A stretch of DNA of 26,696 nt from an uncultured Prevotellaceae bacterium. Its GTDB lineage: Bacteria; Bacteroidota; Bacteroidia; Bacteroidales; Bacteroidaceae. A program made the position numbers and the translations under genes. The stretch's first letter is position 1. Each line of letters opens with the position of its first letter. Positions 6,294-14,382 of the stretch are shown here, in pieces. The DNA lies in contig CALDLA010000177.1 of the NCBI GenBank assembly GCA_937898415.1, positions 1 through 26,696 of the forward strand, read 5' to 3'. The notes under the pieces were generated by a model, which saw only the letters and a program-made list of their open reading frames with translations, was not told where the DNA came from and did not search any database.

Positions 6294-7439
6294 ATGAAAA
6301 AGTATCTTTTAGGTTTCGCAGTCCTGACGATGGCCATGAGCCTGACGACTGCTTGTTCGAGTGATGATGACGACGACGCTCCTGCCGTGAAGCCCGTCGA
6401 CGTGTCTAACGGTATGTTCCTCGTAGGTTCCGGCAACAAAAAGGCTGGTATCGACGGCAACGTGAGCTACATTGACTACACCAAGGGCACCACCGTAGCC
6501 AACGCCTTCAAGGCTGCCAATGGCAAGTCGGTAGGTAAGACGGCCAACTACATCACGGCCTACGGACAGAAGCTCTACATCGTCGTCGACGGTGAGGCTA
6601 CCATCTGGGTGTGCAACAAGCAGACGCTGAAGATAGAGAAGCAGATCAGCACCACCGAGCTCTTAGGTGAGGCCGACGGCGTGAGCCCCCGTTCAGCCAT
6701 TGGTTATGACGGTAAGCTCTACGTCACCTGCTATGGTGCCAGCACTACAGGCGGCAACGGCATCGTGGCTGTACTCGACACGGTGGCTTTCGCCAAGCAG
6801 CAGACCTACGCTGTGGGCTCTTACCCCAACGGTCTGACTGTCTGTGGTGGCTATCTCTTCGTGACCAACTCTGACTACGGTAACAACGTGAAGCCCTCGC
6901 TCTCGAAGATTGACCTGAAGAGCGGTGCCGTGAGCGAAATAAAGGACGAGGTCATCACCAACCCGATGGAGATTCTGACTGCTGGCGATGCCGTCTACTA
7001 TCTGGACTACGGTACCTATGATGAAAATTGGAACCAGTCGGGTGCTGGCGTGCGCAAGGTGACGCTCGACAACAAGGTGACGAAGGTGGTCGACGGTACG
7101 GCTATGGGGTCTGACGGCAAGAAGATCTACACCGTCAATGCTCCCTATGGCGGCAGCGGCACGAACTACCTCATCTACGACACTACGACGGGGGCCACTA
7201 CGACTTGGGAGCCTGCCGACATCTTCAGTCCTGCAATGATTGCTGCCGACCCTGTGACGGGCAACATCTTCATCGTTTCGTACCAGAAGAACCCCGATAC
7301 GGGCTATGCCGGCTATGCACTTCCCTCATACACCAACCAGTATGATGCCAATGGCAACTTCGTGAAGAAGTACGAGAACACCGCCACAGGCCCCATCAGC
7401 GTGGTCTTCAACACGCACACTGAGTACGTGAAGCAATGA
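6294..7439 (+). CDS. btuG: Surface lipoprotein, beta-propeller, BtuG-like vitamin B12-binding protein
   Basis: The 381-residue product has a lipoprotein signal peptide with Cys21 (SLTTAC) followed by an acidic run SSDDDDD, resembling the Bacteroidota export signal that sends lipoproteins to the outside of the outer membrane. The mature part has repeated YVTC/LFVTN/IFIVS blade-like segments of a YncE/DUF5074-type beta-propeller. In Bacteroides, BtuG proteins of this kind bind B12 very tightly at the cell surface and form a lid over BtuB. Its position between btuB and btuF under the riboswitch fits that role well. Homology to BtuG is judged from architecture and context rather than from an alignment. 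Its stop overlaps the btuF start by four bases (ATGA). Confidence 0.85.
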   Translation: MKKYLLGFAVLTMAMSLTTACSSDDDDDAPAVKPVDVSNGMFLVGSGNKKAGIDGNVSYIDYTKGTTVANAFKAANGKSVGKTANYITAYGQKLYIVVDGEATIWVCNKQTLKIEKQISTTELLGEADGVSPRSAIGYDGKLYVTCYGASTTGGNGIVAVLDTVAFAKQQTYAVGSYPNGLTVCGGYLFVTNSDYGNNVKPSLSKIDLKSGAVSEIKDEVITNPMEILTAGDAVYYLDYGTYDENWNQSGAGVRKVTLDNKVTKVVDGTAMGSDGKKIYTVNAPYGGSGTNYLIYDTTTGATTTWEPADIFSPAMIAADPVTGNIFIVSYQKNPDTGYAGYALPSYTNQYDANGNFVKKYENTATGPISVVFNTHTEYVKQ

Positions 7440-8584
7440 GGTACAGGAAACTCTCTTTTTTATTATATAGTTGTGTAGCTGTATCGCTCCTGTCTTGTGG
7501 CCGTCGCACAGCGGCTGAGCCACAGACAGCGGGCGACAGCCTCTTTTTGAAGTACTCGACATTGCTCAGCATTGTCGAGTATGACGGCTACACCTTAGCG
7601 ACCATCAAGAATCCCTGGAAGCCGGGGATGGTGCTGCATCAGTATGTGCTGGTGCCGCGAACATCAGACATCAGACATCAGACATCGGCACTCCCCGAAG
7701 ACGCTACCGTCATAGAGGTGCCCATTCAGCGGGCAGCCGTTTTTACCACCGTCCACTGCGCCCTGCTGACGGAGTTCGGACTGGGCGACAGGATTGTGGG
7801 GGTGGCCGACTCGAAGTACATCAAGATTCCCTATATCCATGAACAGATTGCGAAGGGACGCATCGTGGACTGCGGCAACGGCCTGAACCCCGTGGTGGAG
7901 AAAATCATGGACATCAAGCCTGACGTCATCATGCTGTCGCCTTTCGAAAACTCGGGCGGCTACGGCAAGACGGAGGAGATAGGCATCCCGCTCATCGAGT
8001 GTGCCGAGTATATGGAGACATCGCCCTTAGGACGGGCCGAGTGGATGCGCTTCTATGGACTGCTGTTTGGCGTCGGCGAGAAGGCTGACGTCCTATTCCA
8101 CGAGGTTGACAGCTGCTACACCGCCCTGAAGCAGCAGGCTACAGAGGCTGGCGAGGGGCGCTCGGTGATAGTCGACAAGGTGGTGGGCTCAGTTTGGTAC
8201 ATGCCTGGCGGCCGCAGCACCATCGGACAGATGATTCAGGACGCAGGAGGCCGCTATCCTTGGGCCAACGACAAGCAGAGCGGCTCGCTGGCACTGCCCT
8301 TCGAGAGCGTGCTGGAACGTGGCGGCGAGAGCGACGTGTGGATGCTGCGCTACTCAAGCGACCATGAGTGGGACTACCGCGAACTGTTGTCAGGCCATCA
8401 AGGCTACGGACAGCTACGGGCCTTCCGAGAGAAGGAGGTCTACGGCTGCAACGTCGAACAGTCGAAATTCTATGAGGAAACGCCTTTCCACCCCAACTAT
8501 CTTCTGAACGATTTCATACAAATTCTGCATCCTGACATAATAGGATCGTCCGCGCTACGTTATTATAAGAAACTGAAAGAGTGA
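7436..8584 (+). CDS. btuF: Cobalamin ABC transporter substrate-binding lipoprotein (BtuF-like)
   Basis: This 382-residue protein belongs to the FecB/BtuF periplasmic binding family. It has a lipoprotein signal peptide (Cys21 in SLLSC), then IQRAAVFTTVHCALLTEFGLGDRIVGVAD and KIMDIKPDVIMLSPFEN, the typical first-lobe segments with conserved IKPDVI, and a second lobe from about residue 225. It would deliver cobalamin that has crossed the outer membrane to the BtuC permease. Residues about 76-85 (RTSDIRHQTS) are encoded by four 7-nt repeats and lie before the first conserved strand, probably in a loop. The gene overlaps its neighbours on both sides, so it is clearly part of the btu operon. Confidence 0.9.
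   Translation: MRYRKLSFLLYSCVAVSLLSCGRRTAAEPQTAGDSLFLKYSTLLSIVEYDGYTLATIKNPWKPGMVLHQYVLVPRTSDIRHQTSALPEDATVIEVPIQRAAVFTTVHCALLTEFGLGDRIVGVADSKYIKIPYIHEQIAKGRIVDCGNGLNPVVEKIMDIKPDVIMLSPFENSGGYGKTEEIGIPLIECAEYMETSPLGRAEWMRFYGLLFGVGEKADVLFHEVDSCYTALKQQATEAGEGRSVIVDKVVGSVWYMPGGRSTIGQMIQDAGGRYPWANDKQSGSLALPFESVLERGGESDVWMLRYSSDHEWDYRELLSGHQGYGQLRAFREKEVYGCNVEQSKFYEETPFHPNYLLNDFIQILHPDIIGSSALRYYKKLKE
7661..7688. repeat. Four-unit ACATCAG heptamer tract in btuF
   Basis: Three perfect ACATCAG units and one ACATCGG are joined without gaps. Twenty-eight bases are not a multiple of three, so a compensating base lies outside the tract or the frame was set by selection. The unit differs from the CTYYTCA family, so this is a different heptamer. 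Confidence 0.92.
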
Positions 8585-9594
8585 AACGTGGCGTAGTGAT
8601 ATGCTGTCTGCTGACGGTGCTGACGCTGATGCTGTTGGCGCTGAACCTGGCAGTGGGGTCGGTATCGATTCCGCTGACGGAGGTTGTCAGCATCCTGACG
8701 GGACACGAGGCTCAACGCTCGTCGTGGCAGTATATCATCATGGAGAACCGGCTGCCGCAGGCCATCACGGCAGCCCTCTGCGGAGGATCGCTGGCCGTCA
8801 GCGGTCTGATGCTGCAGACGGCGTTCAAGAATCCGCTGGCTGGCCCCAGCATCTTTGGTATCAACAGCGGAGCGGGCGTGGGCGTTGCCCTCGTCATGCT
8901 GGGCATGGGCGGTTCGCTGTCAGTAGGTTCTGTCAGCGTTACAGGTTTCATGGCCGTATTAGCAGCCGCCTTCGCAGGGGCAATGACGGTCATGGGCCTT
9001 ATCTTCCTGTTCTCGACGATGGTCAGAAACAACGTCATGCTGCTGATTATCGGCATCATGATAGGCTACATCGCCAACTCAGTGGTGTCGCTGCTCAACT
9101 TCTTTGCGACGGACGAGGGCGTCAAGTCGTACATGGTCTGGGGAATGGGCTCCTTTGGCGGCGTACCTATGCGACAGATGCCGCTGTTCGCCTCGCTCTG
9201 TGTCCTCGGCTTGGTGGGGGCACTGCTGTTGGTAAAGCCCCTCAACGCCCTGCTGTTAGGCGAGCGGTATGCCGAGAACCTGGGCATCAACACCCAGCGT
9301 GTTCGCAATCACCTGCTCATCGTCACGGGTCTGCTGACAGCCGTTACGACCGCTTTCTGCGGCCCCATCATGTTCATCGGACTGGCTGTTCCCCACATTG
9401 CGCAACTGCTGTTGCAGCGGGCCGACCACCGCATCCTGATGCCCGTCACCATTCTCTGCGGCGCCGTCATTGCCCTGTTGTGCAATGTACTCTGCTTCCT
9501 GCCTGGCGAACAGGGAGTCATTCCGCTAAATGCCGTCACGCCCGTCATGGGAGCGCCCGTCATCATCTACGTCATTGCTCGTCACCGTCGGTAG
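8581..9594 (+). CDS. btuC: Cobalamin ABC transporter permease (BtuC, FecCD family)
   Basis: The 337-residue product is an inner-membrane permease with about ten hydrophobic segments. Family signatures include LPQAITAALCGGSLAVSGLMLQTAFKNPLA (the FecCD fold with GxxLxxSGxxxQxxxxNPLA), GPSIFGINSGAG and CGPIMFIGLAVPHIAQLL. The start is a GTG that overlaps the btuF stop codon. The expected ATPase gene btuD does not follow; instead the coding sequence ends 23 bases inside the 3' end of a convergent gene. The ATPase must be encoded elsewhere if the transporter works. The B12 substrate is inferred from the operon and riboswitch. Confidence 0.92.
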   Translation: MKRGVVICCLLTVLTLMLLALNLAVGSVSIPLTEVVSILTGHEAQRSSWQYIIMENRLPQAITAALCGGSLAVSGLMLQTAFKNPLAGPSIFGINSGAGVGVALVMLGMGGSLSVGSVSVTGFMAVLAAAFAGAMTVMGLIFLFSTMVRNNVMLLIIGIMIGYIANSVVSLLNFFATDEGVKSYMVWGMGSFGGVPMRQMPLFASLCVLGLVGALLLVKPLNALLLGERYAENLGINTQRVRNHLLIVTGLLTAVTTAFCGPIMFIGLAVPHIAQLLLQRADHRILMPVTILCGAVIALLCNVLCFLPGEQGVIPLNAVTPVMGAPVIIYVIARHRR

Positions 9595-12500
9595 GCAACA
9601 GCACGACACCCAACTGTTTCTTGCCATCCATCATGATCTTCAACGGTTGGTTGAAGCGTACGTGGCGCACATATTCCGTCTCGTCAATAGCCGGCATTGC
9701 GTCGAGCAGTTCCTGTTGGAACAGACCATCGCCCGTATAGGTATTGATGGTGAAGTAGCCTACTCCGAACGACGTGAGGTTCTGGAAGAAGTGAGTGCCC
9801 TGCGAGGGATCAACATGATAATTCTTCAGGCCTAACTCCACAATGACGCGGGCAGCCGAGATATGAGGCCACTTGACGGGAATACCCAACCACGGGTCGC
9901 TGGAACCCCAGCGGCCAGGACCAACAAGCACGTAGTTACCCCCTTCGTCGAGGAAGCGCTGGTTCAGTTTCTCGATATGCGAAGCGATGGTGGGGTTGTT
10001 GGCCGCTGTGAAGTCTTCGCCAGTCTTGACGTAGACCACATCATAGACATCCTCCGAGATACCGTGTCCCAGCGAGTTGGCAGAGCGTAGCAGGCAGTCG
10101 CCATCAGGTATCTGCTGCAGGTCTTGGTCGAGCACCTGCTTGGAATCGACGATGGGACGCATCTGGAGCAGATACAGTTCACCCGTCTTGTCGTCGTTCA
10201 GGTTGCAGGCAAACTCTATCTCCACAGGTCGGCGCATTTCCTCAGAGCCATACTTCTGGGCCAACTGCAACAGTTCAGGCAAGGGGAAGATGCCCTGCTG
10301 GAGTACGCCACAGAAGGAGATAATCTTACGTCCACCCTCATAGATACCGTCACGAATCACCTGGTCAACAGGGTCGAAGGTCGAGGCGATATAGGTCAGC
10401 GAGCCGTCGGCATCGGCCTGCTTTACCCTCAGTTTCTTGATATTGAAGCCGTCGTCAACCTTGAAGTCACCACCGATATGCGTCATGTCCAAGGCGTAGA
10501 ACCGCGTCTGGGTGTCGCGAAGTGCTGTCTCCATCTCCGATGTCTGCAGCACTTGCGTGGGGTGATAGGGCGACACACGCAGCGTCTGACCACCGTCTAC
10601 GATATATTTGCCCAGTCCCAAGGCCAGCGAGGCGATACCCTCCTCGGCGGTCTCGTCGCCAATGGGATAGTAGTTCAGCGAGCGGAGTACACCGCTGAAC
10701 GTCGGATAGTAGTGATTGCCATACTGATGGCCAACAACCTCCTGCAGGATGACAGCCATTTTCTCCTGATCGATGACGTTCTGTGTGGCTATCATGTAAG
10801 CCTTCGAGTCCTTGTAGTAGACAGAGGCATAGACGCCCTTGATGGCACAGGCCAGCATGCGCAGCATCTCGTATTTGTCCTCTAAATAAGGAATCATGTA
10901 GGTGGAGTAGATACCCGCAAAGGGCTGATAGTGGCTGTCCTCCAGCAGCGAGGAGGAGCGTACGGCAATAGGCGACTTCACGGCATCGAAGAACGTGAAG
11001 AAGTCGGCTATCAGCGAGTCGGGTAGCTGTGCCCTGAGGAAGTGCTGCAGGATGACTTCGTCAGGAGCGTCGGAGAGGGCAATGGGATACAGGTTGTTCT
11101 TCTCCATGAACTCATCGAAGAAGTCGGTACAGAGCACCACCGTCTTCGGTATCATGACCTGTGCCCCCTCAAACTGGTTCAGTTCCATGTGGCGCTTGAT
11201 GATGCGGTCGAGGAAAGCCAGGCCCCTACCCTTTCCGCCCAACGAGCCTTCGCCGATACGGGCGAAGTGGGCATAGCGGTCGAACTTCAGACGGTCGAAG
11301 ACAGCCACCACGCCGATGTTCTTCATACGGCGATACTGCACGATGGCGTCGAAGATGATTTGCCGGTGGGCGTCGATGTCCTGCAGTTTGTGCCAGGTGA
11401 CATGCTTCAGGAAGGCCGACACAGGGAAGATGGCACGGGCCGTGAGCCAGCGGCTCATGTTGTTGCGCATGACGTGAAACGAGAGCGAGTCGGCAGGTAT
11501 CTTGAAGATGTTGTCCTGCAAGTCTTTCAGCGACGTGATGCGGGCAATCTCCTCGCGGGTCGTTGGATCGCGGAAGATGAAGTCACCAAAGCCCATGTGC
11601 TCTTCCATGAGGTGGTGCAGGTCGACGTTCATCTTCGTCGAGTTCTTATCGACGAAGTGGAAACCCTCCTTCCTGGCCTTCTCGGCATTGACGGTCTCCT
11701 TCGACTCGAGAATCAGGGGCACGTACTCATCACGCTTCCGAATCTCGCGCAGCAGCTTCAGGCCTGCCTCAGGGTCGCCGTCCTCCACATGACTCATGCG
11801 TCCTGGGGTGCTGTGCATAGGAAAGCGGGTATCGCTGATGACGCCGAGCGTGTTCTCGTGATACTTCTCATACAGTTCCATCGCCTCCTCATAGTTCGTG
11901 GCCAGCACCACCTTGGGACGGCCTCGCTTGCGCTGGGCGGCGGCGTGTGGGTTCAGGGCCTCCGTCGAGAAGCGCTTCGACTGCGCCAGGATATAGTTGT
12001 AAAGATTGGGAAGCACAGAGGAGTAGAAGCGGATGTTGTCCTCCACCAGGAGTATCATCTGCACACCAGCCTCGCGGATATCGTGCTCAATGTTCATCTT
12101 GTCCTCCAGCAGCTTGATGATACTCATGATGAGGTTGGTGTTGCCTAACCAGCAGAAGACGTAGTCGAACACGGACATATCCTCGTTCTCTATGCGCTTC
12201 GTAATGCCGTGCGAGAAGGGAGTCAGCACCACGCAGGGGATGGCAGGATGAGAGGCCTTCACCTCGCGGGCCACCGTAAAGGCGTCGTTGTCGGCATTAC
12301 CAGGCATACAGATGACCAGGTCGATGTCGGTCGTCTGCAACACGGCGTTGGCCTCCTCCATCGTACTGACCTGCGTGAACGACGGCGGGTAGCGCATACC
12401 CAGTTCCATATACTCGTCGAAGATTTTCTCGTCAATACGACCGTCGTCTTCGAGCATGAAGGCATCGTAGGGATTGGCTACGATGAGCACGTTGAAGATG

Positions 12501-12604
12501 CGTCGCGTCATCAGGTTGACGAACGACACATCCTTCAGATAGAATTTATTCCACTCGTGTGGTATGTTCGTTGCAGTTTCCATCATCTGCGGTGGATTTG
12601 TCAT
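9572..12604 (-). CDS. Two receiver-like domains fused to a PPDK_N / PEP synthase-type ATP-binding domain; function unknown
   Basis: The product has 1010 residues. Residues about 36-165 look like a receiver domain in fold (VLIVANPYD ... DLVICMPG ... CVVLTPF), but the phospho-acceptor position is not Asp. Residues about 180-335 form a second receiver with the acidic pair (LLVEDN), a probable phospho-Asp (GVISDTRFPM) and the conserved Lys (FVDKNS). Residues about 460-840 match the PPDK/PEP synthase nucleotide-binding domain: GSLGGKGRGLAFL, SPIAVRSSSLLEDS, PFAGIYSTY, AVILQEVVG and LLQMRPI. A family-specific C-terminal part follows (VLVGPGRWGSSDPW, THFFQNLTSFGVGYF). The phospho-histidine swivel domain and PEP-binding barrel of true PEP synthase are not seen, so the common annotation as PEP synthase is doubtful. 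No histidine kinase gene is near. Its 3' end overlaps btuC by 23 bases, tail to tail. Confidence 0.85.
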   Translation of the reverse strand: MTNPPQMMETATNIPHEWNKFYLKDVSFVNLMTRRIFNVLIVANPYDAFMLEDDGRIDEKIFDEYMELGMRYPPSFTQVSTMEEANAVLQTTDIDLVICMPGNADNDAFTVAREVKASHPAIPCVVLTPFSHGITKRIENEDMSVFDYVFCWLGNTNLIMSIIKLLEDKMNIEHDIREAGVQMILLVEDNIRFYSSVLPNLYNYILAQSKRFSTEALNPHAAAQRKRGRPKVVLATNYEEAMELYEKYHENTLGVISDTRFPMHSTPGRMSHVEDGDPEAGLKLLREIRKRDEYVPLILESKETVNAEKARKEGFHFVDKNSTKMNVDLHHLMEEHMGFGDFIFRDPTTREEIARITSLKDLQDNIFKIPADSLSFHVMRNNMSRWLTARAIFPVSAFLKHVTWHKLQDIDAHRQIIFDAIVQYRRMKNIGVVAVFDRLKFDRYAHFARIGEGSLGGKGRGLAFLDRIIKRHMELNQFEGAQVMIPKTVVLCTDFFDEFMEKNNLYPIALSDAPDEVILQHFLRAQLPDSLIADFFTFFDAVKSPIAVRSSSLLEDSHYQPFAGIYSTYMIPYLEDKYEMLRMLACAIKGVYASVYYKDSKAYMIATQNVIDQEKMAVILQEVVGHQYGNHYYPTFSGVLRSLNYYPIGDETAEEGIASLALGLGKYIVDGGQTLRVSPYHPTQVLQTSEMETALRDTQTRFYALDMTHIGGDFKVDDGFNIKKLRVKQADADGSLTYIASTFDPVDQVIRDGIYEGGRKIISFCGVLQQGIFPLPELLQLAQKYGSEEMRRPVEIEFACNLNDDKTGELYLLQMRPIVDSKQVLDQDLQQIPDGDCLLRSANSLGHGISEDVYDVVYVKTGEDFTAANNPTIASHIEKLNQRFLDEGGNYVLVGPGRWGSSDPWLGIPVKWPHISAARVIVELGLKNYHVDPSQGTHFFQNLTSFGVGYFTINTYTGDGLFQQELLDAMPAIDETEYVRHVRFNQPLKIMMDGKKQLGVVLLPTDGDEQ

Positions 12605-12622
12605 TTATGAAATAATTGCCCG

Positions 12623-12644
12623 CAAAGTTACAACTTTTATGCAA
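12623..12644 (-). promoter_or_regulatory. Promoter element of the receiver/PPDK gene
   Basis: On the minus strand TAACTTTG (12630-12623) matches the -7 consensus, 18 bases before the ATG at 12604. A TTG (12644-12642) lies 11 bases upstream; no TTTG at the usual 19-21 bases is seen. Confidence 0.5.
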
Positions 12645-12673
12645 GAATAACGAATAATTCAAATACTTTTTCG

Positions 12674-12681
12674 TATCTTTG
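12674..12681 (+). promoter_or_regulatory. -7 promoter element of the GH43-dcp-Nudix operon
   Basis: TATCTTTG matches TANNTTTG and would give a transcript starting near 12688, about 20 bases before the ATG at 12709. The element overlaps the earliest in-frame TTG codon at 12679, which rules that out as the translation start. No clear -33 element is seen. Confidence 0.55.
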
Positions 12682-12708
12682 CCGTCGAAATTCAATAATC
12701 AAGACAAT

Positions 12709-14379
12709 ATGAAAGCTAAGACCCTGAAAATTGCTACTGCTGCCTGCTGCGCATCGATGGCCCTTTCGTGCACCCAGCAACCTGAGACCGTTAAGTCAGA
12801 ACTGACGACCGTTGGCAACCCCTTCCTGCCTCTATGGGAGCATATCCCTGACGGTGAGCCCTACGTTTTTGAAGACCCGGACAACCCTGGGAAACAGCGC
12901 GTGTATATCTATGGTTCGCACGACAACATCAAGACCGACTACTGCGGACGCGACCAGGTGGTCTGGTCGGCACCTGTCGAGGACCTGACCCACTGGCGCT
13001 ACGACGGCGAGATACTGGTGGTCGACAAGAATGCCAACGGCGAGCCCTTCGACTCGGCAGGAACGGCTGACGTGCTGTTTGCACCTGACGTGACGATGGT
13101 AACAGGGGCCGACGGCAAGAAGACCTACTACCTCTTCCCCAACGACCAGGCAGGAGGGCGCAACGGACTGATAGCCAAGAGCGACCGCCCCAACGGTCCC
13201 TTCGAGGTGTGCAACTGGAGCAAGGACAACCCCAACGTGGCTGACGGCGTGCTGCAGTTCGACCCTGCCGTCTTTGTCGACGACGACGGCCGCGTCTATG
13301 GCTACTGGGGATTCGAGCGCTCGTATGCCGCAGAATTCGATCCCACGACGATGGCAACCGTGAAGCCCGGCACCCAGATTGTCGAGGACATGATCAGCGG
13401 GCGCAACCAGCAGGGGGTGTTCAGCTTCTTCGAGGCGTCGTCCATCCGTAAGATCAAGGATAAGTACGTGTTCATCTATAGCCGCTTCACCAAGGACGGC
13501 GAGTTCGGACTGCCCGTTTCCAACTACACCCTGGCCTACGCCTACAGCGACGCCCCGCTCGGCCCCTGGACCTATGGCGGCACCATCATCGACGGTCGCG
13601 GACGTGAGGTCAACGAGCAGGGCGACACCATCCCCTCAGCCACACCCGACGGCAACACGCATGGCTCCATCTGCGAGGTGAACGGCCAGTGGTACGTGTT
13701 CTATCACCGTCAGACGGGGCTGAACGAGTTTGCCCGCCAGGCGATGGTAGCTCCCATCACCGTGGAGGTGGAAGAGGGCAAGGGCGGCAAGGTCACCATC
13801 TCTGAGGGTGAATACAACAGCAACGGCTTTGCCCTCAACGGACTCGACCCCTTCGAGCGTCACTCTGCTGGTATCGCCTGCTGGTACACGGGGCCGAAGC
13901 CTGCCATCCATGAGTGGCCTAACAACACGTTCTTCGGCTCCTATGTCGAGGCATCTTACGGCACTGACGACAACTTCGAGGCCCCCTACGACCTGCGCAA
14001 CAACACCAACTACGTGGTGAACAACACTGACGGCTCCATCGTAGGCTACAAATACTTCAACTTCGATGCCGAGCGTCTGGCCAACAAGGACAATCTGATG
14101 CTTGTGCTGCGCCTCATCCCTGAAGGCATCGATGGCACCATTGAGGTCATGATGGACCGTCCGTGGACCTCGCAGGGCGGCAAGAAGATTGGCGAGATAG
14201 CCCTGAAGACCGATATGGAGAAGACGGTTTGGGACGCGGCAATAGGCATCGACAAAGAGGCTCAGGAGAACGACCTCGCCGGCCAGCATGCCATCTTCCT
14301 CCTCTTCAAGTCCGACACCAAGGAAAAATCGCTCTGTACCCTACAAGACCTCGTATTCACATTTGCCCCCAACAATTAA
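12709..14379 (+). CDS. Glycoside hydrolase family 43 lipoprotein
   Basis: The product has 556 residues. The signal peptide ends in a lipobox (MALSC, Cys21), so the enzyme is membrane anchored. A five-bladed GH43 propeller covers about 30-370: the first blade has EPYVFEDPDNPGKQRVYIYGS with the likely catalytic base Asp, then FAPDVTMV, FDPAVFVDDDGRVYGYWG with the Asp that tunes the acid, and FFEASSIRKIKDKYVFIYS with the likely acid Glu. NTHGSICEVNGQWYVFYHRQ is the closing blade. A beta-sandwich of carbohydrate-binding type (CBM6-like) probably fills about 400-556. Substrates in this family are arabinan, arabinoxylan or xylo-oligosaccharides; which applies here cannot be read. ATG at 12709 was chosen because the signal peptide begins there. 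Only three bases separate it from the next gene. Confidence 0.9.
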   Translation: MKAKTLKIATAACCASMALSCTQQPETVKSELTTVGNPFLPLWEHIPDGEPYVFEDPDNPGKQRVYIYGSHDNIKTDYCGRDQVVWSAPVEDLTHWRYDGEILVVDKNANGEPFDSAGTADVLFAPDVTMVTGADGKKTYYLFPNDQAGGRNGLIAKSDRPNGPFEVCNWSKDNPNVADGVLQFDPAVFVDDDGRVYGYWGFERSYAAEFDPTTMATVKPGTQIVEDMISGRNQQGVFSFFEASSIRKIKDKYVFIYSRFTKDGEFGLPVSNYTLAYAYSDAPLGPWTYGGTIIDGRGREVNEQGDTIPSATPDGNTHGSICEVNGQWYVFYHRQTGLNEFARQAMVAPITVEVEEGKGGKVTISEGEYNSNGFALNGLDPFERHSAGIACWYTGPKPAIHEWPNNTFFGSYVEASYGTDDNFEAPYDLRNNTNYVVNNTDGSIVGYKYFNFDAERLANKDNLMLVLRLIPEGIDGTIEVMMDRPWTSQGGKKIGEIALKTDMEKTVWDAAIGIDKEAQENDLAGQHAIFLLFKSDTKEKSLCTLQDLVFTFAPNN

Positions 14380-14382
14380 GCT

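Noticed and set aside
8601..9740. 379-residue plus-strand open frame overlapping btuC
   Set aside because: It is a frame shadow of btuC with Arg/His/Gly-rich low-complexity sequence, while the btuC frame has clear permease motifs.
11042..12148. 368-residue plus-strand open frame opposite the receiver/PPDK gene
   Set aside because: It mirrors the third-position bias of the real gene on the other strand and shows no recognisable domain.
9572..12604. Annotation as phosphoenolpyruvate synthase
   Set aside because: Only the nucleotide-binding domain is seen; the phospho-histidine and PEP-binding domains needed for that reaction are absent.
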